NCBI RefSeq assembly: GCF_017303295.1
Contig: NZ_JAFKOK010000007.1
Coordinates: 185,137 to 249,136 of the forward strand
DNA from: Rhodobacter sp. NTK016B
GTDB taxonomy: Bacteria; Pseudomonadota; Alphaproteobacteria; Rhodobacterales; Rhodobacteraceae
DNA: 64,000 bases
Direction: 5' to 3'
Of the stretch, positions 33,391 to 42,338 are shown in pieces; position 1 is the stretch's first letter; every line of letters begins with the position of its first letter. A program made the translations under genes and the position numbers. Below the pieces are notes generated by a model that saw only the letters and a program-made list of their open reading frames with translations, was not told the DNA's origin and ran no database searches.

Positions 33391-34170
33391 TTCGGCTGCC
33401 ATCGCGCCTGTGCTTCTCGCGCGCCGTTGCGCAATGTGATCAACCGCAGCCAGCAAGCGTGGCTCCTTCTCGAAGGCGCGCAAGAGAGCAACCCTTGCAT
33501 AGTCGTCAATGCTATGGCTGACGAAGGCTGCTTTAGCCAAGGGACGAGATCGAGCGGCTGCGATCGCGGCGAGGCAGAACAGCCTTAATTCCGATCTGGG
33601 GCTCTGGACAGCGAACGACGGCTCCCCGCGGAAGGTCTTAAGCGACATGGCAAAGGTGACTGCACGCATTGCTCGCCGAAGTTGCTTGGGACTGTGTAAT
33701 CGCGCAGCGCACTCGAGCATCCCTGCCCCGCGTCGCGCTCGGCCTATCAGCTTTTCGGATATTTGCTCGTCACCGGTTTTGCCAAGGGTTTGCACAAGTC
33801 TCGTCCCGCAAACCTGACAGTCAAATGCCCAGGCCCGCCTCCAATGCCTGAGTGAAAGGCCCTCCCTGGAGCATCGCAGGCAATGCTGGAATGGCATCTG
33901 GGCCGTCAGCAAGGCTTCTCCTGGCGTCATTGCCGGAAAGGTCAAAGACCGCACGACATCTGGGTCGACACGCGCGGCGTTGGCAATTTTCTCCGCCGCA
34001 GCCGCGTCGACGTTGAAATCCAAGGCGGTGCCATGCGCGGTATCGATTTTGATATGAACCAGCAGTTCCGCGTCATCACAATAGTTGGCCGTAGCCAGCC
34101 GAGACAACCAACCTGACAACAACTCGTCTGGCAGCGGTGCGACAGTCTTCGGCAGCGGGCGTGGCTTCAC
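33379..34170 (-). CDS. tniQ: Transposition target-selection protein TniQ
   Basis: 263 residues from a GTG that overlaps the tniB stop (GTGA), the same junction as in the second copy at 63034. A longer ATG frame overlaps tniB by 52 bp. The TniQ/TnsD-like pattern is PLPDELLSGWLSRLATANYC near the start, then CLRCSREGLSLRHWRRAWAF and CQVCGTRL, a CxxC...CxxC zinc finger. TniQ is required for transposition of Tn5053-type elements and helps choose targets. Confidence 0.88.
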   Translation of the reverse strand: MKPRPLPKTVAPLPDELLSGWLSRLATANYCDDAELLVHIKIDTAHGTALDFNVDAAAAEKIANAARVDPDVVRSLTFPAMTPGEALLTAQMPFQHCLRCSREGLSLRHWRRAWAFDCQVCGTRLVQTLGKTGDEQISEKLIGRARRGAGMLECAARLHSPKQLRRAMRAVTFAMSLKTFRGEPSFAVQSPRSELRLFCLAAIAAARSRPLAKAAFVSHSIDDYARVALLRAFEKEPRLLAAVDHIAQRRARSTGAMAAESRN

Positions 34171-35048
34171 ACTCCGGACTTCTCGAGCCGCCGATGGGCG
34201 TTCGCATGGCGCGACCAAACCGGCGTCCAGTTTGCGATTGCGTCATCGGTGATGCATTCATCACCTGTGACAATGGCGTCGATGGAAAGATCCTTGATCA
34301 GGGCGAAGATGCGCGAGGTCACCCCACCGGTCAGCGCAAGTATCTGCTTGAGTGACTTGATCTTCAGATTGGATTTCTTCTCGAGGGGCATTGCCGCGAT
34401 GAGTGTTTGGATCATGTCCGAGAACTCGGCATCGTCGCGCCAGTTTGGCAGGTGATGTTCGTCCAGCCGCCTCGCAAGCTGGATATCACCACGGATGGCA
34501 TCAACGGCCTCGCTGACCCCGAGGCAGACCAGCGACACTTCGAGTTCATTGCTGAGATACCGCAGAACATTGAGAAAGCGGCGCTGTTCGCGGTGGGTCC
34601 CGGCCAAGAGGTTGTGAACCTCGTCGATCATGATCATCCGAAGGCCAAGGTCGCGCAGGAGCGCGATGACGCGGACTTCGAGGGAAGCCACATTTTGAGC
34701 GCGGGCGCTCAGTGCCGTCGCCGGGGCGCCGACGGCGGCCAAGATGTGCAGGTAGAACCGCCGTTCGTCTGGTGCGGGCGGCGCTTGCAAGAGCAGCAGC
34801 GGTGTGTGGGTGATGCCTGAAGCCGGATCGTATTCTGGTGCGTATTCGCGCGACAGGTTTCGAGCGATCATCGTCTTTCCGATCCCCGACGCGCCATGCA
34901 CAAGCAGGCCAGGCATACGGGTTTGCCGTGGCGCTTCGATCATACCCTGCAAGCGGTCCAACACCTGTTCGGCCCGCGGAAAGCCGATCCAGATATCCGA
35001 TTGAATGAGGGCGATCCGACCGTCTGCCTCAGTTGTCCGTGCCCTCAA
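34167..35048 (-). CDS. tniB: Transposition AAA+ ATPase TniB
   Basis: 293 residues from a TTG one base after the tniA stop. The second copy has the same TTG junction, which supports this start. Walker A is GASGIGKT at 52-59, Walker B lies in RMIMIDEVHNLLAGT, and the sensor region has LVCLGVSEAVDAI. TniB (TnsC-like) binds target DNA and activates the TniA transposase. Acts in the cytosol with TniA and TniQ. Confidence 0.93.
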   Translation of the reverse strand: MRARTTEADGRIALIQSDIWIGFPRAEQVLDRLQGMIEAPRQTRMPGLLVHGASGIGKTMIARNLSREYAPEYDPASGITHTPLLLLQAPPAPDERRFYLHILAAVGAPATALSARAQNVASLEVRVIALLRDLGLRMIMIDEVHNLLAGTHREQRRFLNVLRYLSNELEVSLVCLGVSEAVDAIRGDIQLARRLDEHHLPNWRDDAEFSDMIQTLIAAMPLEKKSNLKIKSLKQILALTGGVTSRIFALIKDLSIDAIVTGDECITDDAIANWTPVWSRHANAHRRLEKSGV

Positions 35049-35049
35049 T

Positions 35050-36684
35050 TCACCATCTCTCTACCTTGAACAATGGGCGCGATGTATCACCCGTATCGAC
35101 CGGACGCAGCCCTTCGGTTGTCGAGACAGCCGAGTTGGCGCCCTCCAATGCCCCTTTTCTTTCACGGGATCGGCGTTCGGCCTTCGTCAGGCCCCGGCTC
35201 TCTGCCTCGATCTGGCGTTGCTGGCGGATCAACTCAGCCAGAACCAACTCATTGGACCCTGACTTGCCAAGGGCGCGGGCCTTCCTCATGGCTTCGCGAT
35301 ATTCCCAGAGGGACGCGGGCGGAATTTCCAGGTTTCGGTATCGAGCTTCGACGTATCGGCCATCTTCCAGTTCAACCCAGATCTTTGAGATATCGCGAGG
35401 ATCATAGCGAACAACCACCTTTCCATCGCCGCGCCCAATACGGCCTGCAAGGGCATCGGACCAGTACCGTATCTGGAACAGATGGATGCCGTCCCGCCTG
35501 ACCTTGCGCAGTTCACTTGGCAGAAAGCTCACCCGAAAGGCTTCAGTCTCGAAGGGGATATCGCCCATCATTTGCTCTGAGAGCGCCTCCCATTTAGCGA
35601 CGGGCGTACAGCCAAGACTTGAATGAATGCTGTTGTTGTATCGGCAAATTTCCAGAGCAAACCAATGATCGAATTCGTTCAAGGTCATCGCGGCCTGGCC
35701 TTCGGCGTCATAGTCGCCCTTGTCCGCGATTGAGGCTTGCGTTGTTCCCGGCAACAGGTGAACGGCCCCCATCATCGTCCCGATCAACCGCTCGATGTGA
35801 CCCCCGAAGTGAGGACTTCCCGGCGGCCGATAGACCAGATCGATCCCCCATTCCGCACATGCCGACCGAAAGGCCCGCGACCGGAAATCGCGGCCATTGT
35901 CGACATGAATGCTCTGCGGTTTGCCTTGTGCAGGCCAAGGTATATTGCACGCCAATTCCGCCAGAAGTTCCACCTTGGGGGCTACCGCCTGTGTCAGGCA
36001 AAGCGCCACTGACAGACGCGAAGGTGCCTCGAGAGAGGTGTAATATCCGGTCACCAACCGCGTTGCGACGTCGATCGCCAGCGTGACCCACGGTCGGCCA
36101 ATTGGTTGGCGCTCAAAACTGTCGACAAGAATGATGTCCGCGGGCGTATGATCAATTTGCACGAGCTCCAGTGGCTGACCGCCCTTGTTCTCGCCTGTGA
36201 CCGGTGCAAATTTCTGGCGGGCCACCTTTGCCCCTTCTCGTGCCTTTGCAACTTCGCGGGCATCAATTGCATCCAGACGGCGCTGAACCGTCCGCCGTGT
36301 CGGCGGTTGCAAGCCCTGCTGCCAGCACGCACTGCGGATCTCAGTAACGACGCGCGAGAGGCTCGAACGCTCCCGGCGCAAGAAATGACGGCGAAGATGC
36401 TCTTCGATCACCGATTCAACTTTTCCGGATATCAGAGTTGTACCGGCCGGACGGCCCCGTTTCCGCGGAGTCAGCGCGCTGGTGCGCCCACCCTTTTCCG
36501 CCAGCCGCTTTATCCAACGCCAGACCGTCGCCCTGCTGACACCAAGCTCCCAAACGGCGTCATTGATGCCACTTTCCAGGCTGCCAGTCCGATTGAGATA
36601 TGCCTGAGCAAGAGGGCGCAGCACGGCAGCCCTGCGCGCCTCCTCAGCACCAGCGGCAACGGAGTCTTCGCGATCATCATCCAT
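35050..36684 (-). CDS. tniA: DDE transposase TniA
   Basis: 544 residues from the ATG at 36684; the longer open frame runs through the terminal repeats and is rejected. N-terminal HTH domains (INDAVWELGVSRATVWRWIK) precede the integrase core with D178 (VQIDHTP), D262 (HVDNGRDF) and E298 (GGHIERLIGT), i.e. a DD35E spacing. The C-terminal beta domain follows. TniA cuts and joins the TGTC ends and works with TniB and TniQ. It ends SRPLFKVERW, a tail shared with the partial copy at the window's right edge. Confidence 0.94.
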   Translation of the reverse strand: MDDDREDSVAAGAEEARRAAVLRPLAQAYLNRTGSLESGINDAVWELGVSRATVWRWIKRLAEKGGRTSALTPRKRGRPAGTTLISGKVESVIEEHLRRHFLRRERSSLSRVVTEIRSACWQQGLQPPTRRTVQRRLDAIDAREVAKAREGAKVARQKFAPVTGENKGGQPLELVQIDHTPADIILVDSFERQPIGRPWVTLAIDVATRLVTGYYTSLEAPSRLSVALCLTQAVAPKVELLAELACNIPWPAQGKPQSIHVDNGRDFRSRAFRSACAEWGIDLVYRPPGSPHFGGHIERLIGTMMGAVHLLPGTTQASIADKGDYDAEGQAAMTLNEFDHWFALEICRYNNSIHSSLGCTPVAKWEALSEQMMGDIPFETEAFRVSFLPSELRKVRRDGIHLFQIRYWSDALAGRIGRGDGKVVVRYDPRDISKIWVELEDGRYVEARYRNLEIPPASLWEYREAMRKARALGKSGSNELVLAELIRQQRQIEAESRGLTKAERRSRERKGALEGANSAVSTTEGLRPVDTGDTSRPLFKVERW

Positions 36685-36708
36685 CAATATTTGCCACTGC
36701 GAACCCTG

Positions 36709-36767
36709 TCTCAGGTTTAAGGGCAAAAATATCGGAATTAAAGGCAAAATCTCATATTTAAGGGCAC
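36709..36767. repeat. Right-end transposase-binding repeats of the first tni element
   Basis: Three copies in the opposite direction at 36709-36726, 36730-36747 and 36750-36767 (TCTCAGGTTTAAGGGCAA, TATCGGAATTAAAGGCAA, TCTCATATTTAAGGGCAC), 20-21 bp apart. The tniA start lies 25 bp inside them, so transposase binding could also control its promoter. Confidence 0.75.
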
Positions 36768-36865
36768 AGGACAGCCGTTGATTTCGTTGGATTTCTCATC
36801 TCACAATTATGGGCTACGCGACAGAAGGGGCTTTCCGGTATGGCGGATCGTATTGGCCTCCAGTG

Positions 36866-36880
36866 TTCTATATTGTAGAA
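36866..36880. promoter_or_regulatory. TTCTA-N5-TAGAA inverted repeat upstream of an IclR gene
   Basis: TTCTA TATTG TAGAA, 63 bp before the IclR start. Short AT-rich inverted repeats are typical IclR autoregulatory operators; no test is possible here. Confidence 0.35.
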
Positions 36881-36942
36881 AATGCGTACCGGAATTAGAG
36901 AATAATCTTTCACATTTCTTTCCGTCGAGTGAGGCGTGCAGC

Positions 36943-37770
36943 ATGACCGACGAAAGCCCCGATCTGCCCTACAATAAGGCAGGTCTTGACAAGTCCTTCT
37001 CGAAGGGGCTGATCCTGTTGCGGCACCTGGCAACCTGCGAGGCGCCGGCGGGCATCAGCGACCTGTCGGCGGCTCTCGGCATGACCAAGAGCAACGTGCA
37101 CCGCCTGTTGCAAACCCTTGCGGCGTATGGATTCGTTCACAAGAACGCCAAGTCCCGCTACAGCCCTTCGCTGCGCTACTGGGAGATGGGCTACGAGGTC
37201 TGGCTGCACTCGCGCGCGGGGCAAGTTGCGCTGAACGACGCGGACGGGCTCGCGCTCAAGGCGAACTGCCTCGTGCACATCACTTTGGCAGCCGAGGAAA
37301 GCCAGGAACTGATTCTCTATGATCGGATCGGTACGCCGATCGCCCATCCCATGCGCAGGCTTTGGCCCACGGGCACCCGCGTGCCGATCTGGCGAATCAT
37401 CAACGGCTGGTCCGATTTCGTGGCCTTCCAGATCGCCTATATCGCCGCCAAGCCCGAGGTCGAGCTGACCTCGCGCCGCGATGAGATCAGCCGCCACCTG
37501 GAAGACAGCGGCCTGACCTACGAGGGTCTGGCCGAGCACGTCACCGCCGCCCGCGACCTGGGTTACGCCGAGAACCTCGGCAGCGGGCTGGAGAATATCG
37601 AGGGCACAGCATGCGCCTTCCGCGACGAGACCGGTGCGCCGGTGGGCGTGCTCAGCACGATCTACGACCGTGACGGCAGCCGCGACGGCCGGCGCGAGGA
37701 TACCGGGCGGCTCAACCGCCTCTATGCCCATTCCATATCCCGATCCCTGGGCTTCCGGGATCCAAACTGA
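36943..37770 (+). CDS. IclR-family transcriptional regulator (first)
   Basis: 275 residues. The N-terminal winged HTH is clear (ILLRHLATCEAPAGISDLSA, then LGMTKSNVHRLLQTLAAYGF), followed by the ligand-binding domain (CLVHITLAAEESQELILYDR...; EDSGLTYEGLAEHVTAARDL; VGVLSTIYD). The ATG at 36943 starts the usual IclR layout. It lies 10 bp before the amidohydrolase gene, probably in one transcript, just inside the catabolic island next to the transposon's right end. Confidence 0.88.
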   Translation: MTDESPDLPYNKAGLDKSFSKGLILLRHLATCEAPAGISDLSAALGMTKSNVHRLLQTLAAYGFVHKNAKSRYSPSLRYWEMGYEVWLHSRAGQVALNDADGLALKANCLVHITLAAEESQELILYDRIGTPIAHPMRRLWPTGTRVPIWRIINGWSDFVAFQIAYIAAKPEVELTSRRDEISRHLEDSGLTYEGLAEHVTAARDLGYAENLGSGLENIEGTACAFRDETGAPVGVLSTIYDRDGSRDGRREDTGRLNRLYAHSISRSLGFRDPN

Positions 37771-37780
37771 GAGAAACTTC

Positions 37781-38404
37781 ATGGACGAACAAGCCTTCAA
37801 GGCCCGTGGATTCGGGCAGACCATCGGTTTCGGCCGCCGCTCGGCGCTGGTGGTGATCGATGTCATCAAGGGTTTCACCAATCCCGACCTGCCGCTGGGC
37901 GCGGACCTGTCGTCGCAGATCGTGGCGATCAACGCACTGATCGCCGATTTCGCGGCCCGCCGCGAGCCGGTGTTCTTCACCACCGTGCGCTACGACGAGC
38001 CGGATCTGTCTGACGCCGGGATCTGGCCACTGAAACAGGGCGGGCTGAAGACTCTGGCCGCCAGCGGCGATGGGGCCGAGCTGGACCCGAGGCTGAGCCT
38101 CGCGGCCGGAGAACGCACGCTGGTGAAGAAATACGCCTCGTCCTTCTTCGGCACCGACCTGTCGAGCCGGCTGGTGGCCGAGGGTGTCGACACGCTCGTG
38201 ATCACCGGGTGCACGACCTCGGGCTGCGTGCGCGCGACGGCGGTGGACTCGCTGCAGAACGGCTTCCGTCCGATCGTCGTGCGCGAGGCGGTGGGCGACC
38301 GCAGCCAGCCCGCACATGAGCAGAGCCTGCTGGACCTGCAGGCGAAATATGCCGACGTGGTCTCGCTCGACGCGGCGCTGATGCGCGAGATGGCGGGCGC
38401 CTGA
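37781..38404 (+). CDS. Isochorismatase-like cysteine amidohydrolase
   Basis: 207 residues. The catalytic triad of the family is visible: D27 (VVIDVIKGF), a Lys at 115/116 (TLVKKYASSFFGT) and C148 (TTSGCVRATA). The GCTTSGCVRA form and length fit N-carbamoylsarcosine- or maleamate-amidase-like members, which hydrolyse small amides in catabolic pathways. An amide or carbamoyl substrate would be unusual in a plain phthalate route. It is encoded 10 bp after the IclR gene. True isochorismatase activity is unlikely from context. Confidence 0.82.
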   Translation: MDEQAFKARGFGQTIGFGRRSALVVIDVIKGFTNPDLPLGADLSSQIVAINALIADFAARREPVFFTTVRYDEPDLSDAGIWPLKQGGLKTLAASGDGAELDPRLSLAAGERTLVKKYASSFFGTDLSSRLVAEGVDTLVITGCTTSGCVRATAVDSLQNGFRPIVVREAVGDRSQPAHEQSLLDLQAKYADVVSLDAALMREMAGA

Positions 38405-38431
38405 ACGGCGCCCTGCCCCACCAACCCGCCT

Positions 38432-38461
38432 GCGACCCGGTCAGAAGCTCGACCGGGTCGC
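38432..38461. terminator. Perfect 11-bp hairpin between convergent genes
   Basis: GCGACCCGGTC (38432-38442) and GACCGGGTCGC (38451-38461) around an 8-nt loop. It lies between the amidohydrolase stop and the MarR stop and overlaps the latter. No T-run, so it is a likely but not certain bidirectional terminator. Confidence 0.5.
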
Positions 38462-38962
38462 GGGCACCTTGATCCCCTGCTCGGCGGCGGCGTTCTCATC
38501 GGCCTCGAGATTCGTGATGATCGCCAGGAGACCCTTGCGCAGCACGCGCACCTCGTCCTCCTCCAGCCCCTTCAGCGAGATCAGGTTGACGTCATGCGCC
38601 ATCGGCTCCAGCCGGTCGCGCAATTCCCAGCCCTTGGGCGTCAGGAATATCCGCAAAGTCCGCTTGTTGCCGTCCATCTTCTGCCGCGTGATCACGCCCT
38701 GCTTCTCCAGCTTGGTCAGCGCGGCATGCGCGGTGGGTTCGGTCAGATGCGCGCGCTGGCTCAGCTCGCGCTGCGACAACCCGTCATTGTACCAAAGGAT
38801 GCGCAGGAAGATCCATTGGCCGAAGGTGATCCCCTCGTCCTGAAGGCGCATCTGCAGCGAACGGTTGAAAGCCCTGGCGGCGAGACGAACGAGACGCGCG
38901 AGGCGCTCTTTGGTCAGCTTGGGATCGAAGTCTTCATGCCCCGAGGGCGCGGTTTCATCCAT
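38441..38962 (-). CDS. MarR-family transcriptional regulator
   Basis: 173 residues from the ATG at 38962. The winged HTH core is clear: FGQWIFLRILWYNDGLSQRE, LSQRAHLTEPTAHAALTKLE, KQGVITRQKMDGNKRTLRIF, then LTPKGWELRDRLEP. MarR proteins near aromatic catabolic genes usually repress them until an aromatic acid or CoA ester binds. It is transcribed leftward downstream of the six-gene oxygenase operon but has its own intergenic region of about 170 bp. Confidence 0.88.
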   Translation of the reverse strand: MDETAPSGHEDFDPKLTKERLARLVRLAARAFNRSLQMRLQDEGITFGQWIFLRILWYNDGLSQRELSQRAHLTEPTAHAALTKLEKQGVITRQKMDGNKRTLRIFLTPKGWELRDRLEPMAHDVNLISLKGLEEDEVRVLRKGLLAIITNLEADENAAAEQGIKVPATRSSF

Positions 38963-39133
38963 GTGGAACGGTCTCAATCGGCCAGAAACGAAAGCCCCGT
39001 CGCCAGCGCGATGCCGGCGGCGGGTCGCTTCCATTTGTGCTGATTTCCCGTGCAGGACGCAAGGGTTAGATGTCTTTTCAACCGTTTCGTGTCACCCGTT
39101 GCCCATCCACGACGCCCCGCATAGCCATTCTGT

Positions 39134-40894
39134 TCAGCCGTCCTGTTCCGCGGTCATGCCTTCGGCCATCTCCTTGACGTAGCCGCGCAGGATGCGGGCG
39201 TCGATCACCACCGACTTGCCCGCGCGCACCTGCGCCACGGCATCGGCCAGCGCGGCCTCGAAGGCGGCCACCGTCGCGACCGGGCCGATGCCCACCGCGC
39301 CCTGCGCCCGCGCGAGGCCGGCGATGTCGATATCCGGCTCGTCGATCGCCTGGCCGATATGCTTGTTCTCGACCGGGCGGTCGCGGTCGCGGGCGACGCG
39401 TTCCTGGTGGATCTCGTCGTTGAAGAACGAGCGGTTGTTGGCCACCACGATCAGCATCGGCACGCTCTGATGCGTCCCGGTCCACAGCGCGGTCGCGCCC
39501 ATGATGAAATCGCCGTCGCCCAAAACCGCGACCGGCATGCGGCCCGTGTCCTTCAGTGCCAGCGCCGCGCCCACGACCATGCCGGGGCCCGAGCTGATGC
39601 CTGCGCCGCCGTCATAGCCCAGATAATCGAGCGGCCCGGTGAAATCGCAATGGCGACCGTCCCAACCCAGGGGCAGACGCACCAGCGTGTGCGGATCCTC
39701 GGCCAGCCCCGCGCGCAGCACATGCGAGAGCGCGTCGAGCGACAGCACGGCATCGGGCTCCTGCCCGTGCGGCGCGGGTGCCGTGCGGGGCGCGGGTGCG
39801 GCGGGTTCCAGCCCCAGCCGTTCGCACAGCGCCGCGACCAGCGCATCGGCCTCGGTCAGGATGGTGAGATCGCTCGCCACCACGTCCTGATGATCCATCG
39901 ACCAGCCGTTCGTCAGCATCGGCTCGAGCGTGGCGTTGACCACCTTGGCCCCGGCGCCCAGCTTGCCCTGCGCCAGCGTGCCGGCCGGGTCCACCCAATC
40001 GAGGCACAGCACCAGATCCGCGCCCGACAGCGCCTCGACCGATTCAGCCGACAGGAAGAACCCGGGCGCGCCCGCGTGCAGTTTGTGGCGCGTCGGGAAG
40101 GCGGCGCCGGTCTTGATGTCGGTGATGACGCGGGCGCCGAAATACTCGGCCAGCGCCACGCGCCGCGCCCAGTCCCCTTCATCGCGCGAGACGCGGCCCA
40201 TCAGGATCACCGGCGATTGCGCCTCGGCCAGCATGTCGGCCAGGGCCGAGACCTGCGCGGCACTCGCACCCGGGGCCTGAGGGGCTGCGAAACGCGCGGG
40301 ATCGGGCAGCGCGGGCATGGCTTCGATGGCGGTTTCCTGCACCGTCACGTCGAAGCAGACATAGGTGGGCGCCATCGGGGCCGAGGTGGTAATCTGCATC
40401 GCCCGCATCAGCGACGACAGCGAGGCGGCCAGCGACGCCGGTTGATCATCCCATTTCACATAGGGCCGCACCACCGCCGCCTGATCGCGCGAGGTATGCA
40501 GCCAGTCGATCCAGGGCCGACGCTTGGCCGCGTCGACCGGGCCGGTCGCGCCGAGGATCAGCATCGGCACGCGGTCGCACCAGGCGTTGTAGATGGCCAT
40601 CGCGGCGTGCATCAGGCCCACATTCGCGTGCAGCACCACGGTCATCGGCTTGCCGGTGATCTTGGCCCAGCCATGGGCGATGGAAACCGCGTGTTCCTCA
40701 TGCAGGCACAGCAGCATGTGCGGATCCTGGTTGCCGAGGTAGTTGACCATGCTGTCATGAAGGCCCCGGAAGCTCGAGCCGGGGTTGAGCGCGACGTAGG
40801 GCGTGTCGAGCCGGCGCAGCATCTCGGCGATGGCGTCGCTGCCGTAGAGCGTCTTCACCTCGCAGGGTGTGGGGCGGTCGGTTTCCCTGGTCAT
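39134..40894 (-). CDS. Thiamine-diphosphate-dependent enzyme (decarboxylase/lyase type)
   Basis: A 586-residue protein with the three-domain ThDP layout. The Pyr-domain glutamate lies in CLHEEHAVSIAHGWAK (E66/E67). The PP-domain metal/ThDP motif runs from GDGDFIMG (about 458) to VVANN. The acetolactate-synthase, benzoylformate- and oxalyl-CoA-decarboxylase groups share this form; I cannot pick the reaction. It is the last gene of the leftward operon led by the oxygenase reductase, 35 bp after the transporter gene. A 2-oxo-acid decarboxylase acting on a ring or side-chain product is a reasonable guess. Confidence 0.85.
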   Translation of the reverse strand: MTRETDRPTPCEVKTLYGSDAIAEMLRRLDTPYVALNPGSSFRGLHDSMVNYLGNQDPHMLLCLHEEHAVSIAHGWAKITGKPMTVVLHANVGLMHAAMAIYNAWCDRVPMLILGATGPVDAAKRRPWIDWLHTSRDQAAVVRPYVKWDDQPASLAASLSSLMRAMQITTSAPMAPTYVCFDVTVQETAIEAMPALPDPARFAAPQAPGASAAQVSALADMLAEAQSPVILMGRVSRDEGDWARRVALAEYFGARVITDIKTGAAFPTRHKLHAGAPGFFLSAESVEALSGADLVLCLDWVDPAGTLAQGKLGAGAKVVNATLEPMLTNGWSMDHQDVVASDLTILTEADALVAALCERLGLEPAAPAPRTAPAPHGQEPDAVLSLDALSHVLRAGLAEDPHTLVRLPLGWDGRHCDFTGPLDYLGYDGGAGISSGPGMVVGAALALKDTGRMPVAVLGDGDFIMGATALWTGTHQSVPMLIVVANNRSFFNDEIHQERVARDRDRPVENKHIGQAIDEPDIDIAGLARAQGAVGIGPVATVAAFEAALADAVAQVRAGKSVVIDARILRGYVKEMAEGMTAEQDG

Positions 40895-40929
40895 CTGTCT
40901 CTCTCCCGTTTCGGAATTCTTGTGTTATT

Positions 40930-41859
40930 TCAGGTGCGCACCAGCGCCAGCACGATCACGCCTGCCATCGCCATCAGCGAAGCCAGCGCGAAGATCGGGC
41001 CGGGGCGATCCTCGGTGCGCAGGACCCAGGCGGCCAGCCAGGCCGCGAGGAACATCTCGATCGTGCCGATGATCGCCACGGCGGTGACGGTAGTGAAACT
41101 GAGCGCCACGAATTGCGCGGTCTGGCCCAGCGATACGAAGGCGGCCGCCACCAGCTGCCAGCCGGTCGGGCGGCGGAACAGTTCGCTCAGGTGGCGGCGA
41201 TAGGCGGCGCTGAACAGGGCTGCGACGGCGAACCACACGAAGGCGGCTACCGCGCCAATGAAGGCGCCGATCAGCGGATCGGGCAGCCAGCGCATGGCGA
41301 ACTTGCGCGCCACGTAGGATCCGCCATAGCTCGCCGCCGACATCAGCGCCAGGACACGGCCGGTGTTGCGCTCGCCGGCCGCTCGCCGGGCGTCCTCGTC
41401 ATCGGCGACGATCTGGCCCCTGTTCGACAACACCACCAGCGCCACGGCGGCGAAGACCAGCACGAAGGCCAGCGCGCTGGCGATGGTCAGGCTCTCGCCC
41501 AGGAACAGGATCGCCAGCACGGCGGCGAACACCGGGATCAGCCGGCGGATGAGCCCGGTCTCGATGGCGCCGGCCAGCTCGATGGAGCGGAAGAAGAAGA
41601 TCCGCCCCAGCACCGTGGCCAGCATGCCGGCGACGACGAAGATCGCCACGCCGATCCAGAAGCCTGTGTCAATCGGCGGCAGCGACGGCCCCATGATCAG
41701 CCACAACCCGCCCGAGAACAGCGCCGTCAACACGATCGACAGCAGCACGGCATTGCCCCGCCCGCCCTTTTCGCGCGCGTTCTTGGTCGCGGCGACCGAG
41801 CCGAAGGCATAGCAAAAGGCGGCGAGGATGGCGAAGATCTCGCCGATAAAGGGGATCAT
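40930..41859 (-). CDS. DMT-superfamily (EamA) transporter
   Basis: 309 residues with about ten hydrophobic segments arranged as two EamA repeats, starting MIPFIGEIFAILAAFCYAFG and ending ALASLMAMAGVIVLALVRT. DMT proteins move small metabolites across the inner membrane, often as exporters. Its place between catabolic genes, 22 bp after the preceding gene, suggests uptake or efflux of the substrate or an intermediate. Confidence 0.85.
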   Translation of the reverse strand: MIPFIGEIFAILAAFCYAFGSVAATKNAREKGGRGNAVLLSIVLTALFSGGLWLIMGPSLPPIDTGFWIGVAIFVVAGMLATVLGRIFFFRSIELAGAIETGLIRRLIPVFAAVLAILFLGESLTIASALAFVLVFAAVALVVLSNRGQIVADDEDARRAAGERNTGRVLALMSAASYGGSYVARKFAMRWLPDPLIGAFIGAVAAFVWFAVAALFSAAYRRHLSELFRRPTGWQLVAAAFVSLGQTAQFVALSFTTVTAVAIIGTIEMFLAAWLAAWVLRTEDRPGPIFALASLMAMAGVIVLALVRT

Positions 41860-41881
41860 GGGGACCTGTCGTGTTTCGTGC

Positions 41882-42325
41882 TCAGGCCGGGGCCTGCAAT
41901 TCCTGCAGCAACCTGGCTGAGGACATCACCTCGCGCAGCGGCAGGCTGTCCTGGATCGCGTCCAGCTCGACCGAATAGCTCAGCCCTTGCCCGTCCCAGA
42001 ACCACCAATAGACAATCTCGCCCTGCTTGTCGCGGATCGGCATGCGGAAGGTGGGGAACTTGCGCTCGTCCTCGGGCAGCGCGGCGCTGCCCGCCTTTTC
42101 ATGCGCCAGCCCCAGCCGGTCCAGCGCCTGTTCCAGCGGGATCATCGCCGTCAGGCGCGGAGCCTGCGCGACATGCGCCTCCAGATCGGAGGGGCGGCTG
42201 TCGCTCAGCCCCCGGAACAGGCGCACGACGGGCGGGTAGCTTTCGTGCTCATGGGTCAGCTGGGCATAGGCGAGGCCCTGCTCCAGCCGGATCTCGACGA
42301 TATCGCCGGGTTGGTAACGGCTCAT
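41882..42325 (-). CDS. Hypothetical protein, Imm26-like in appearance
   Basis: 147 residues starting MSRYQPGDIVEIRLEQGLAY, then AQLTHEHESYPPVVRLFRGL and a C-terminal part with GEIVYWWFWDGQGLSYSVEL. The PGDI-E-I-L..G..Y-Q opening is reminiscent of the Imm26/phosphotriesterase-associated family, but this is an impression only. It lies 13 bp after the decarboxylase-like gene and before the transporter gene, so it is co-transcribed with the catabolic operon. No catalytic motif is visible. Confidence 0.6.
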   Translation of the reverse strand: MSRYQPGDIVEIRLEQGLAYAQLTHEHESYPPVVRLFRGLSDSRPSDLEAHVAQAPRLTAMIPLEQALDRLGLAHEKAGSAALPEDERKFPTFRMPIRDKQGEIVYWWFWDGQGLSYSVELDAIQDSLPLREVMSSARLLQELQAPA

Positions 42326-42338
42326 GGGGCCTCCTTGC

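Larger units (their letters stand above)
33325..36773 (-). mobile_element. Minimal Tn5053/Tn402-type transposon (tniA-tniB-tniQ)
   Basis: Both outer ends begin TGTC (TGTCG at 33325; GACA ending at 36773 reads TGTCC on the other strand), as in the Tn5053/Tn402 group. Terminal repeats of the form TTGCCCTTAAATnTGAGA lie inside both ends. Contents are only tniQ, tniB and tniA in one operon; no resolvase (tniR), res site or cargo is seen. The 5-bp flanks (CCTTT left, GCCGT right) do not match, so one side has been rearranged since insertion. Confidence 0.82.

Noticed and set aside
39359..41203. 614-codon plus-strand open frame
   Set aside because: Antisense to the ThDP enzyme and DMT transporter; product is His/Arg/Gly-rich without a family.
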